Source of the DNA: Eutypella sp. D-1
Taxonomy: Eukaryota > Ascomycota > Sordariomycetes > Xylariales > Diatrypaceae
DNA length: 64,000 nt
Reading direction: 5' to 3'
Assembly: GCA_023313575.1 (NCBI GenBank)
Contig: JAJTTP010000002.1
Location: 868,001-932,000, forward strand
Part shown: piece by piece, positions 48,023 to 57,981 of the stretch
How the letters are laid out: each line of letters begins with the position of its first letter
Position numbering within the stretch: position 1 is the stretch's first letter
Translations under genes and position numbers: made by a program
Notes under the pieces: model-generated
Told to the model about the DNA's origin: nothing
The model's database searches: none
The model's input: the letters and a program-made list of their open reading frames with translations, nothing else

Positions 48023-50127
48023 ATGGAGACCGCGGGCTTGGCTGTCGGAATCATAGGACTCGCCGGCTTATTCGGCACCTGCGTCGAATGTTTCAACTAC
48101 ATCGACACGGGGAGACGTTATGAAGATGATAGCGAGATACTCATAGCCAAGTTCCATATCCAACATGTACGCCTATACCTCTGGGGCAACCTTGTCGGAC
48201 TGACAGGGACATCCGATTCGGAAAATGTCAGCATCTTAAATCAACAAGAGCTCGGTGTCAGACTCTGCTTGGATGGAATAAAGAGGGTGCTGACTACGTC
48301 GAAGGACTTGATTGAGAAGTACGGATTGGTGCTCATAGAGGCTGGAGACCACAGTGGACGCCAAGAACCCCCTTTATCAACCCGGGCAGATAAACTTCGT
48401 TCTTGTTTAGGGGCTTTGCTCCCTGAGCACAAGCCTTCGAGTAACGATACAGGGGTAGTGGAGCGTGTAAAGTGGGTAATACATGAAAAGGCGAAATTTA
48501 TGACTCTGGTTGAAGATTTGAAGGATTTCATTGATGGCCTACACGGCGTTGTGCCGGCGATACAACAGCGACATAATCGGCTCGTGGAAAGGGGTATCAA
48601 TAGCATCAACGATAACGAAGCGCTTGAGCTAGTATTTGAGGCCACTGGAGACGTACGTAATGGGATTCCCCTGTTATTAAATCTTCCATGCTTGCACTGC
48701 CAGACATGAGCTAACGAGGCGAAGAATGGTCGGAGACAGCCTCGATTGCGCTAGGGAGACATAAGCGACGGAATCCTAAGCAGACTCGGATTCTGGCCTG
48801 GATGAATGAAGACACCGACAACCAGACAGTAACGTCAATCAAAACATTCCAAAGTCATGCCCGTACTAGGACCCACCACATGTCCAGCGGTCACTTTTTC
48901 ACCAAGGGGGCTTTGAAAAAGCGCCTCCGTAAACCGATAGCCGCGAACCCTGAAACAACTCCATTGGCCAGCCCCAATATGCAGTTGGATCCAATTGAAA
49001 TCCAAGAGCAGCGCGCGCTTCTCCGACAGTTTACTAACGCTTGTGCGAGCGGTCGACCCTCTCAAATTTGTTTGCACATCCTCGGCCCGGGTCGAGATCT
49101 CTCGGCCAAGACTATTGACGGCTCCACTTGGACACATGTTGCTATTGAACGCAAACGTTCTGACGTTGTCGAAGCATTGATAGAAGCTGGTGCTGACGTT
49201 GGGATTGCTAATGATCGTAGTGTGACACCTTTGATGAGAGCTGCCGACTTCGATAATGGAGAGGTGGTTTCGCTTCTTATCAACACTAGAGTCGACATAG
49301 AGGCAAGAGACTTCAAAGGGAGGACAGCCCTCGTTTATGCTTTGACCCATCGCTTCGAATCGAAGGCCAAGTATTGGAGTCGGGGTCACCATGCCATGAA
49401 CCCTTTGTTGAAATGGGGGGCGAACATAAACAGCTGTGACATATACGGGAATACTCCTCTCCACTGTTATCTATTCTGGCTTGTTGCTACAAACGACGAG
49501 ACGTGCGGGCCCCTAATGGTGCTCCTGGACTACCCGATGGATCTTACCATCCGGAACAAAGATGGCGTGTCAATCCTTGATATCCTCACGAAATTCAACA
49601 GCAATCCATTAGAGAGGTTCGACATGTCCGTGGCGATCCTTAAGGTAGCAAGTGCATGCATAACTGCAGGAACGACTATCAAGCCGCGGCATCGGTCAGC
49701 TACAGACAACCTCGTATCAGCAGCACGAAAGGCAGACATCGCGTATGTAAAATTCTTGTTATGGAGGTCACTCATGAGAGGCCAGCAACTGATATCACCT
49801 ACATGGCTCCGGGAGGCTTTATTCGCGGGCATTGCGGCACGGTCTCATATTATCACAAGATTCCTTCTCAGCCATATCGCGATGCTCGATGGGAAAAAAT
49901 CCTTCAAATGGATAACGCTCAACTGGATCACAGAAAACTGGACCCAAGATGGTGAGATGATTCTTCACGCTTTAGTCCGCCAGGAATTGAAGGAGCCAGT
50001 CATGGTGTTGAAAAGAGGTCTCAACGCGGACGTCTGGGGAGAGCTGATAGTGTTACACGATAGGAAAAGTATGACCCCCATACAGCTGGCTAAGACTAAG
50101 GAGTTCAGGATGCATCTTCTCGAGTGA
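48023..50127 (+). CDS. HeLo-domain protein with ankyrin repeats
   Basis: Exons 48023-48656 and 48725-50127 (68-bp intron, GTAATG donor, CTAAC branch, GAAG acceptor) give 678 residues. A GTACGT donor 4 bp earlier was rejected on frame. The N terminus METAGLAVGIIGLAGLFGTC and the following helical region (1-215) match the HeLo / prion-inhibition-propagation domain, the membrane-targeting four-helix module of HET-S and many fungal NLR-like proteins. Ankyrin-type units follow at about 344-420 (STWTHVAIE, TPLMRAAD, GRTALVYAL) and about 450-500 (GNTPLHCYL). No NACHT or NB-ARC motif and no amyloid RHIM-like motif was seen. A role in nonself recognition or cell death is inferred from the domain. The start is chosen because the HeLo domain begins directly there. 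Confidence 0.85.
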
Positions 50128-50569
50128 TATTAGAGTGGGACGGAAGTATCATGAATGTACATGGGAAATCATTGAACCGGACGGAAAGGGAGGGGACGGC
50201 CCGTGAAGTGAGAGCTACACGGATGGGGTTAATACGCTATTGGTGAGGGATTGCTCCAGTTTGGACCAGATGCAACCGTCGGATAGAATTCAAACGGCGA
50301 GAGCCTATCCGCTGTCCAAGAAGTTCGGAGACCTGCATTCAGAAATTTATCACTCACCCATGAAGGCAATTGGTTCGAACAGCTTGGGCAGCAAACGGCT
50401 ATGAAGACCTCATATTTGCAGGGCGTCAGCATATCCACACACACATACACACAAAGGAGACATAAGATAGCACCTGCAAGATCGTTCCAACTTTCTCTTT
50501 CACTTTTTCCAAGCCGCTCATCACCAAACTCAATTTTATCTCAGCTATCACTCAATCACTCGTGCAAAG
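50128..50569. other. intergenic region HeLo gene to SET gene
   Basis: 440 bp with a short CA repeat near 50437-50453 and a pyrimidine-rich leader (about 50488-50560) just before the SET gene ATG. No gene seen. Confidence 0.5.
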
Positions 50570-52998
50570 ATGGACGCTAGAGATGTGTCAAACAACGCCG
50601 AGTTCCTTGATTTCTTTAGGAAGCTTAAAGCCAATGCTGAGTGTGCAGCTCAGAGAAAGGGCGAAACCCCTCGAGACTATCCCCTGCCTCAGGTACAAAT
50701 AGCGCAGTTCATGATGAGCCGTCTCGAAACAAAGTTGCAGTTCGATTTATCATCATCCGCCGAGGGGAAGCACGTCACCCTTCGTTCCTCACATATTCCG
50801 ACCCCCTACGCTCCCAGTGTCCGACCAGTACACGATCTCCAACCACTGATGATCTCTGATATGCAACTCGAGACCCATCACCGGGGTAAGAAGGTCCTGA
50901 TCCATGTCATGACACCCCCCGACCGACTGACGGCGGTCATGGCCATCGCTGAAGATGAAGAGGGCACAGCTGTCTTATTGCAGCTATACAATCAACCGGA
51001 GGAAGATGAAGTGCATGAAAGTAACATCCTCGAGGAACATGACATCTTCATCATCAAAGAACCTTACTTCAAGGTTGCTACAAGTGGCCAATATAGCTTG
51101 AGAGTCGACCACGTCAGTGATATCATCCGCCTGGGGGATGACGATGAGCGCATTCCACGGAAGTGGAGGCAGTTCCGCCCGAGTCGCCAAGCAGATTCTC
51201 AGCAGCTGCGGTCTGAAGGTAACCTTTCTGTCAAGAGAAAGAATTGGGACGTGGCGGAAAGATTGTGAGTAATCTGAGACCAGAGTGCGAGCAAGCGGGA
51301 TATCATAGTGTGGCGGCCTCCCTCATCAAAACTACAGTCTCCAATACGTAGTACACACACGCACATGCCATTGAATAGGTACCATTCAACCACTAACGTA
51401 AGCATATAGGTACTCCTACGCCATCCACGCCGCCGTGACGAGAGAGCAAGACATGCTAGCCCATCTCAATCGATCACTGGCTAATCTGAAACTCGGTCGT
51501 CCAGAGAAGGCTTTGGAGGACGCTGTAAGAGGTGGCGGCAGCCCTCAAAGGTCAGAGAAGAGTCTCTTCCGGGAAGCCAAGGCCCTCTACGCTCTCAACA
51601 AGTACGGTCTCTGTCTACAGACACTACGAGCCATCGTGGCATCCTTTCCGAACAACAAGGAAGCGTGGTCGGACATAGACAGGGTCAAACAGAGACTCTG
51701 CGAGCAGCAATTGGGAGCATACAATTTTAGAACCATGCAGAATCAAGCCAAGACCACGCCACCTATCATCGACTGCGCAACCTACGTCGGCAATGTTGCG
51801 GTACGTCCTTCGCCGGGATATGGCCGGGGGCTGTTCACGACACATCCGGTCAAAGCCGGCGAGCTTTTGCTCTGTGAGAAGGCAATTGCATATAGCTATG
51901 CAGGCAACGACGACCCTATCGGGTGCCGGAACCAGAGGCTGCTCATCAACATGAGCACAGATACGATGACACTGGGTGGGCAAGCGTATCTTATCAGCCA
52001 GGTTGTGCAAAAGCTCTACCATAATCCGGACAGTGCGAGCGCATTCAAGGGGCTTTATCATGGCGATTACCAGCCTGTCACCGTCGCCGAGGTTGACGGC
52101 AGGCCGATTGTTGACACGTACGTAGCCACCCTACCCGTCGTACCGTCCACTTCTAGGTGCGCTAACTTCCGAAAGCTTCCTCGTCGCGAAGATCATCAAC
52201 ATCAACTGCTTCGGTGCTCCCCGCTCCAGCATTGAGAAAATCGGCCCGTCAGTCGTGGCCAAGGCTCCAGCTGGACATACTACGTGCGGGATTTGGTGTC
52301 TGGCGTCGCACATTAACCACTCATGCGTTAGCAATTGCCACCGTGCCTTCATCGGAGACGTACAGATCGTGCGGGCGTCGCAGGATCTTGACGCCAACAC
52401 GGAGTTGGTATTCCAGTACCAACAGACGTCAGGGTTGCAAACCTATAACCAGACCCAAAGGAGACTCAGAAACTGGGGCTTCGAATGCACTTGCAAACTA
52501 TGCCTGGAGAAAAAGTTCACGCCTGACAAGATGCTGAAGAAGCGCCAGGCCCTCTCGCTAGAGTTCCAGACCGCGTTACGAGGTACTCAGTTCGCCAGGG
52601 CCAAGACCCTTCTCAAGCAGATCAGCAAGACGTACTCGGCAAGAAAAGGGGTGCCGCACCTTGAGCTCAGCATCGAGTACCTTCAAATGGGTACCATCTT
52701 ATACGAGGCCAAAGACAATCTAACTGAGTCTATTTACTTCGTGCTCAAGAGCCTCGAAGCGCTTGGCTACAACATCGTGGCATGCCCTCCAGGGAACACC
52801 TCTAACGAGCCAGTGTTTGAAGTCACTGAGTGGGGACAGTCCTATGAGCATGTCGTGATGTCTTTTCTAGTTCTAGCACGAGTCTACAAGACTCTGGCGC
52901 CGCAACTCTACACACCAGCTAGGCGATGTGCGGAGATGGCGTACACCATAAGTTACGGCGAGAAAGAATCGTTCGGCGTGAGCTTCCCGTATGACTAG
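50570..52998 (+). CDS. TPR-SET domain protein (putative lysine methyltransferase)
   Basis: Exons 50570-51264, 51410-52117 and 52176-52998 give 741 residues. Introns are 145 and 58 bp with GTGAGT and GTACGT donors and CTAAC branch sites. Order of parts: an uncharacterised N-terminal region (1-235) without signal peptide; TPR-like helices (about 240-335) with the LANLKLGRPEKALEDA pattern; then a SET domain from about 360 (SPGYGRGLF) to about 560, including NHSCVSN (515-521, the AdoMet/knot motif); a post-SET cysteine cluster CTCKLC (572-577); and C-terminal helices. No MYND zinc finger is present, so it is closer to fungal TPR-SET proteins than to SMYD enzymes. The methyl-acceptor is unknown. 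The ATG at 50570 is the first in a clean frame after a pyrimidine-rich leader. Confidence 0.87.
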
Positions 52999-53313
52999 AA
53001 CAAGAAACAGGGGGTAGGCGATAACAAACAACCGCTTACCACTATCGGGTAATGTCCAGTGTGTTCATCCTTTTTTTCTTAATTGTCTTAATATCTTGTT
53101 ATGCATTTACGAACGGCCGACACCGACAAACGTGCTAGGGTTGTTTTCGCTGGCCTATGAATAAATTGATTACTCCCCAGGAACTAATACATCGTCCTGT
53201 ACTCTACGTAACACCTCCTGTCATAAAGATCGATACATAAGATCATTTCGAAGACGAAGCCAAGCAGTATGTGGCGACATCTTGTACCTGCTCGATTGAA
53301 GACTAGTTATCAA
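52999..53313. other. convergent 3' region of SET gene and MFS transporter
   Basis: 315 bp between two converging genes. It is AT-richer, with a T-rich run at about 53071-53080. No gene seen. Confidence 0.5.
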
Positions 53314-55126
53314 TCATAAAACATATATGAACTCATCGTTCTCGCGATCCGTGATATCGTAGAAAGCGTTCTCTCCGAGGCGGTGATGCTCGCGCTCGGC
53401 TTCCTGCGGGCCATCTTCCAAGATTGCGTTAGAAGACGCATTGTCGGGGGCGTCATCGTAGCCCCGGTACTCGTGGTCCATGCTGGTGTCCTGGATCTTA
53501 GCGGGCTTCCCGTTTCGGACGCGCTTCCTCTCCTGGAGCTTATTCAGGAAGGCGAGGTTGGCGGCCTGGATGACGGTGACGCCGGCCATGGCGATGAAAA
53601 AGCCGAGGATGGCGCGCAGCCCGGGAAGGTACTCAGGCGCGTCGTCGGCGCTGAACACGAGCGGGCCGATGATGTTGCCCGTGGACGACGCGGCGTTGTA
53701 GACCGACATTATGACTGACTTTTTGGTCGTCCCGCCCGTGTTGGCGATGACCCAGGCGACGGTGACGGGGACGCCGCCAAACAGGAACGCGAGCAGGTAG
53801 TACCCGACCAGTAGCGGAGCGTTGTGGTCCGGAGACCGCGGTACGGCGTAGAGCACGGCGAGCCCGGCGATGACGGGCATGATCAGCCCGAAGAGGATGA
53901 CGGACTTGAGGCGGAAGCGCTGGGTCAGCCAGGAGGCGATGAGGATGATGACGAACTGGACGAAGCCGAAAGGCATGTTCAGCAGCGAGGTGGTGTACTT
54001 GTCGAAGTCAAGGCCGTTAAGGATCAGCGGGCCGAACGTGTTGGTCACGGCCGCGCCGGCGTTGAGGAACAGCGACAGTGCGAACCAGAGGTACGTTTTG
54101 GGCTCCAGCGCTATCTCCAGCACCTGCCGCCACTTGAACTCGCGGGTGCCTGTGCCCGTCTGGTTGGCGCGCAGCCGCTCAATCGCCTTCGGCTTATCTT
54201 CCTCCGACAAGAACCGCGCCCCGATGATGTCGTCGTCGAGCTTCCAGTACACGAAAGGGGCCGTTACGACGGTCACAAGACCCACGAACAGGAATATGCT
54301 ATAGCATCATTAGTTAGCAGTCGGCCCAATATATGCTTTGTTATTGGAGGGCACCAGGAGGAGGACTCACATTTGCCAAGACTCTAGGCGGTCCGAGGGG
54401 ATATGGCCCAACCCATACGATAGGGCCGAGGCGGCGATGGTAGCGAGGCCGTTGGTACTGTACCATGCGGCCACACGGATGGGCTGCTCAGCGCGCCTGA
54501 ACCATTGAGAGGTGATGACGCTGAAGAGGGGCAGGCAGCCGCCCTCAAAGAGGCCCAGGAAGAAGCGCGAAGCGAGGAGATCGCCGTAGCTCTTACACGC
54601 CGCCATGGCAGTCTGAGCGATGCCCCATCCGAGGCACAGGGCGGGCATGAGGATGCGGTGCGGCACCCGCACGATGAGGTACGACGAGAAGGGCTGCACC
54701 ACCAGCTGCCCGATGGGCGCGATCGAGCCCACGAACGAATACTGGTTCCCCGTCAGATGCGTCGCCTCCTGAAGACCGAACGTGGCGCCGTAGCCCAGAA
54801 CCGTCTTGTCGAGGATCTGGAGAAAGTAGACCCAGACGAGGATTGTCAGGATGACCTTGTCCGTCTGTCGTCTGATACGCCTGTTCTGTTCATTTGCGCA
54901 ATTCATCAGCTTACAGCTAGGTTCAGGGACTAATCAGTGATTTCGTATTAAAACCTACATCTTCCTCGGTCACGACGACCCTCTGGTCGCCGATAATCTC
55001 TAGGGCCCTATCGCCTCGGACAACCACGGGACCGGCTTCACCGGGCGCCGGGTCGGAGGCGGTTGAAGTACGCCTCGGCGCAGTCTTCGACTTGGCATCG
55101 CTTCCATTATCTTTTGCATCCATCAT
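53314..55126 (-). CDS. MFS anion:cation symporter, Dal5/allantoate permease-like
   Basis: Three exons, 55126-54959, 54909-54371 and 54298-53314, give 563 residues. Introns are 49 and 72 bp with GTAGGT and GTGAGT donors. A charged cytosolic N terminus ending in VVVTEED leads to about twelve membrane segments. Family signs are the LQILDKTVLGYG segment of the first helix, the loop EGGCLPLFSVITSQWF, RFFLGLFEG in the fourth segment, SWQIIFLF at the start of the sixth, and NAASSTGNIIGPL. These are typical of the ACS family (Dal5, Tna1, Vht1, Liz1 type), which take up organic anions such as allantoate, nicotinate or pantothenate. The substrate is not inferable. The Dal5-type loop after TM6 (RFLSEEDKPKAIERLRANQTG) is present. 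The exon 1 join is phase 0 but with a short intron. Confidence 0.88.
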
Positions 55127-56519
55127 ATATACTCTTGGTTGTAGTACAAGACTTGGTGTACGAAAACGATCAAAAGGGGTTATTTGCCTCGTAAAAATTA
55201 ATGTATATATAAGTAGATGCTACGGTATGATGTTGCACAGAGCAGCTCCAATTGAACATTGTGTTTCATTTCATCATTTCATTACCCCGAGCAGCCCCGA
55301 GGTCCCCCGCCCTTCCAAGGTTGTGACGGGATGGCTGGGCGTATTATTCCCTAGGTATCATCTTGCATTTTTTAAGGTTCATCTCGAACAGGGATGGATC
55401 TTCACGCTGGCAATTCGAAGCTAACCCACCTATCATACACACGCGCTATACATGTGCCTAGCCGCCTAACGAGAAGTTCTTGGTGACATCACAGCATAGC
55501 CAGGTTAGTTTTGCGAAAATCCATGGCCATCACGATCGGTACTTGTTTTTGGCTGCGTGTGTGTACTTCCAGTACCATAACAAACATGAATGACTCGCTG
55601 GAAAGGGTGCCGAGAGAGCAATGTCTAGTAGAGGGCCACGAATGTACATATGGCATTGAATCAGCCATCATGTCTCAGCCACTCACTCGTAATAATCAAC
55701 CTTGTTATACTCTTCCAGTGATAGTGGAACCAGCTAACCCAGCCCATAGACCAAAGCATTTTGTTTAGTTCTCGACGTAGGAGCCAATAGATATGTAAGT
55801 GGGCGGAGTTAGGATCCAGGGATCCTGGGGTTATCCGGGGACGAATCGGGCCGCAGGGCTCCACCGTAATCCGTACCCTTGATCGGAAATACCGACTTAT
55901 CAAATCAGGGGTTCCGGGGAAGGCGTCGGGCAAGATGGATAATGTGATGATTGCGGATACCAGCTGCTTCTTCTTTTTTCTTTTTTCCCACAAGTGATTA
56001 TAGCGCTGAATTTGGGGCTCCTGAAGGATTTTAGTAGTATACTTAAGTTCCCGGCCGCGTACATACACTTGCAGCAAAAACAAGCCCATCACGATGATGC
56101 AGAGTCACGTGTATGATGCTCATCGAATCCTATCAACGCCGGTGACTCAGGACATCGGCGCCTATTCCTCAAACGTGTTGGCCGACTGCATAGACTAGGG
56201 TTGAGAACACGTTTTTCTTTTTTTTCGTTTTCTTAATTTCTTTTTCGCGGGTGCGTGCAGCTACGTATGCTGGCTAGGGCGACCGCCTCAGCACGGGAAC
56301 CTACTACTTTGAACTATAAAAGGGAGGGCGAGGACATCATCTGCTTTGAATTCAAAGTTTGCCTTATCTAAGTGCGGTGTTGACTGTTTTCTATGTACAT
56401 ACCTCGGAGTATCTGGGCAAAACTACCTACTTCTAGTGGTCTCACTTAAAGTAGAAAAGATAACAACTTACGGAGAGACGACACCGCGCACACACAGCAG
56501 CACACCTGCAACCCACGAC
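55127..56519. other. divergent promoter region
   Basis: 1.4 kb between the divergently transcribed MFS transporter (-) and the glycosyltransferase (+). A palindrome-rich block (GGATCCAGGGATCC, about 55812-55825) and a TTTTTTC-rich pyrimidine tract (about 55970-55988) are visible. The 143-codon minus-strand frame at 55661-56092 has no family resemblance. Confidence 0.5.
56315..56320 (+). promoter_or_regulatory. TATA box of the Caps_synth-like glycosyltransferase gene
   Basis: TATAAA followed by AGGGAGGG lies about 200 bp upstream of the ATG at 56520. A longer 5' leader in between carries no other in-frame ATG of better context. Confidence 0.5.
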
Positions 56520-57737
56520 ATGGAGGCGCCACACTACCCGATGCCGGCAGGCGTGCACGCGATCCCGAACGAAGAGCTCGACCTGCGGCCCGACGCGGAG
56601 ATCGAGGAGGAGCTACTGCACCCAGACCCGGGGTCAGCTTCCACCTCCGACAAAAACGTCTGGTTCTTCTGGGACCAGGGCTACGAGGCGATGCACGCCT
56701 ACACGAAGCGGAACGTGATCGCATGGCACCGACGGCTGGCGCGGCGGGGGTGGACGGTGCGGGTGGTAGACCTGAAGCCCGGGTCCGCGGGCCACGTGGG
56801 CCGGTACCTCGACGTGACGGACCGCGCGACGTTCCCCGCCGCGTTCGCGAACGGCCGCGTCTCGGGCCCTTACGCCGCGCAGCACTACTCCGATCTCGTG
56901 CGCTGGCCGCTGCTCCTGCGGTACGGCGGCGTCTACGCCGACGTCGGGCTGCTGCAGATCGGCGACCTCGATCGCCTGTGGCGCGCGACCATCGCCCGCG
57001 ACGATAGCCCCTACGAGGTCCTTACGTACAACATGGGCGGGCCGCGGGACTACCGCCCCACGAACTACTTCCTAGCAGCGCGGCGCGACAACGCGCTGTT
57101 CGCGCGATGCCACCGACTATTCCTAGCGCTGTGGGCGCGCGGCGGCGGGCGCGAGTGCACCGAGGGCATGCACGCGGACCCGCTGCTGGCGGGCGTGCCG
57201 CTGCTCGGGGACAGCAAGGGCGTGCTGGGCGAGGAGGGCCAGCGCGAGCTGTCGGACTACATCACGCAGGGGCAGGTGCTGACGGGGGTGCTGGGGCTAG
57301 TGGACGAGGCGGACGGGTGGGACGGCCCGCGGTACGCCGCCGAGCGCGTCTTCGCTATCGACTTTGTGCAAGGGTCGCAGTTGTGCAATGAGTTCACGAA
57401 CTGGGACGGCCGCCTCGCCTTCGACCTGCTGTCGCTGCGGCTGCCCGAAGCTGGGGGAGAACAAGAGACCGAGGCGCAAGGCCGCGCGAGGGCCCTCGTC
57501 GAGGGCTGTCTGAGTAAGAGTTTCGCGTTCAAGCTTGCCCACGGCCTGATTGTCAAGGTCATGGGCGATACGCTGGGGTCGCTGTGGAGGAAAAACCCCG
57601 GGTCCGACGACGTTCCTGGGACCTACGCGCACTGGTTGAGGTACGCGACCTGTTACTGGTGTCCGGACGAGCTGCCGTCGCCGATTCAGTTAGAGAGGAT
57701 AGAGCCTTACAGGAAGGGTCCGCTACTGTTGGAGTAA
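56520..57737 (+). CDS. Caps_synth/GT32-like glycosyltransferase, intronless
   Basis: Single exon, 405 residues, very GC-rich. The start is ATG at 56520 because the coding-type composition begins there; the frame is open further upstream but in AT-rich leader DNA. The motif NVWFFWDQGYEAMH (46-59), then YTKRNVIAWHRR, and GPYAAQHYSDLVRWPLLLRYGGVYADVGLL (117-146, in which Asp125 and Asp141 are conserved positions) fit the capsular polysaccharide synthesis protein family and the GT32-like fold, which use a metal-bound nucleotide sugar. A YRPTNYFLAAR segment follows. There is no signal peptide or membrane anchor, unlike Golgi GT32 enzymes. The biological acceptor is unknown. The gene ends 244 bp before the converging ROK1 gene. 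Confidence 0.8.
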   Translation: MEAPHYPMPAGVHAIPNEELDLRPDAEIEEELLHPDPGSASTSDKNVWFFWDQGYEAMHAYTKRNVIAWHRRLARRGWTVRVVDLKPGSAGHVGRYLDVTDRATFPAAFANGRVSGPYAAQHYSDLVRWPLLLRYGGVYADVGLLQIGDLDRLWRATIARDDSPYEVLTYNMGGPRDYRPTNYFLAARRDNALFARCHRLFLALWARGGGRECTEGMHADPLLAGVPLLGDSKGVLGEEGQRELSDYITQGQVLTGVLGLVDEADGWDGPRYAAERVFAIDFVQGSQLCNEFTNWDGRLAFDLLSLRLPEAGGEQETEAQGRARALVEGCLSKSFAFKLAHGLIVKVMGDTLGSLWRKNPGSDDVPGTYAHWLRYATCYWCPDELPSPIQLERIEPYRKGPLLLE

Positions 57738-57981
57738 GGGTCTGCAGAAGCGGGATTTCGGTCATTCAATAAAAGACAACGACCGTGCTCACGGGACGCG
57801 CAAGGCACAACTGCATATAATGCTGGCGACCCTGTGATTATCATTAATGAAGCAAGGGATTTTTGTAAGATCGTGCGTGTCAACATCGTTTCTATTTGCA
57901 TCGGCGCAATGGCATCATAAATCAGCATGACTACCGAGCAGAAGACATTGATTACTCAAGTATGAACTAAGCAAGGCGCAC

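Noticed and set aside
55661..56092. 143-codon minus-strand frame in the divergent promoter
   Set aside because: No family pattern; composition and neighbours fit promoter DNA.
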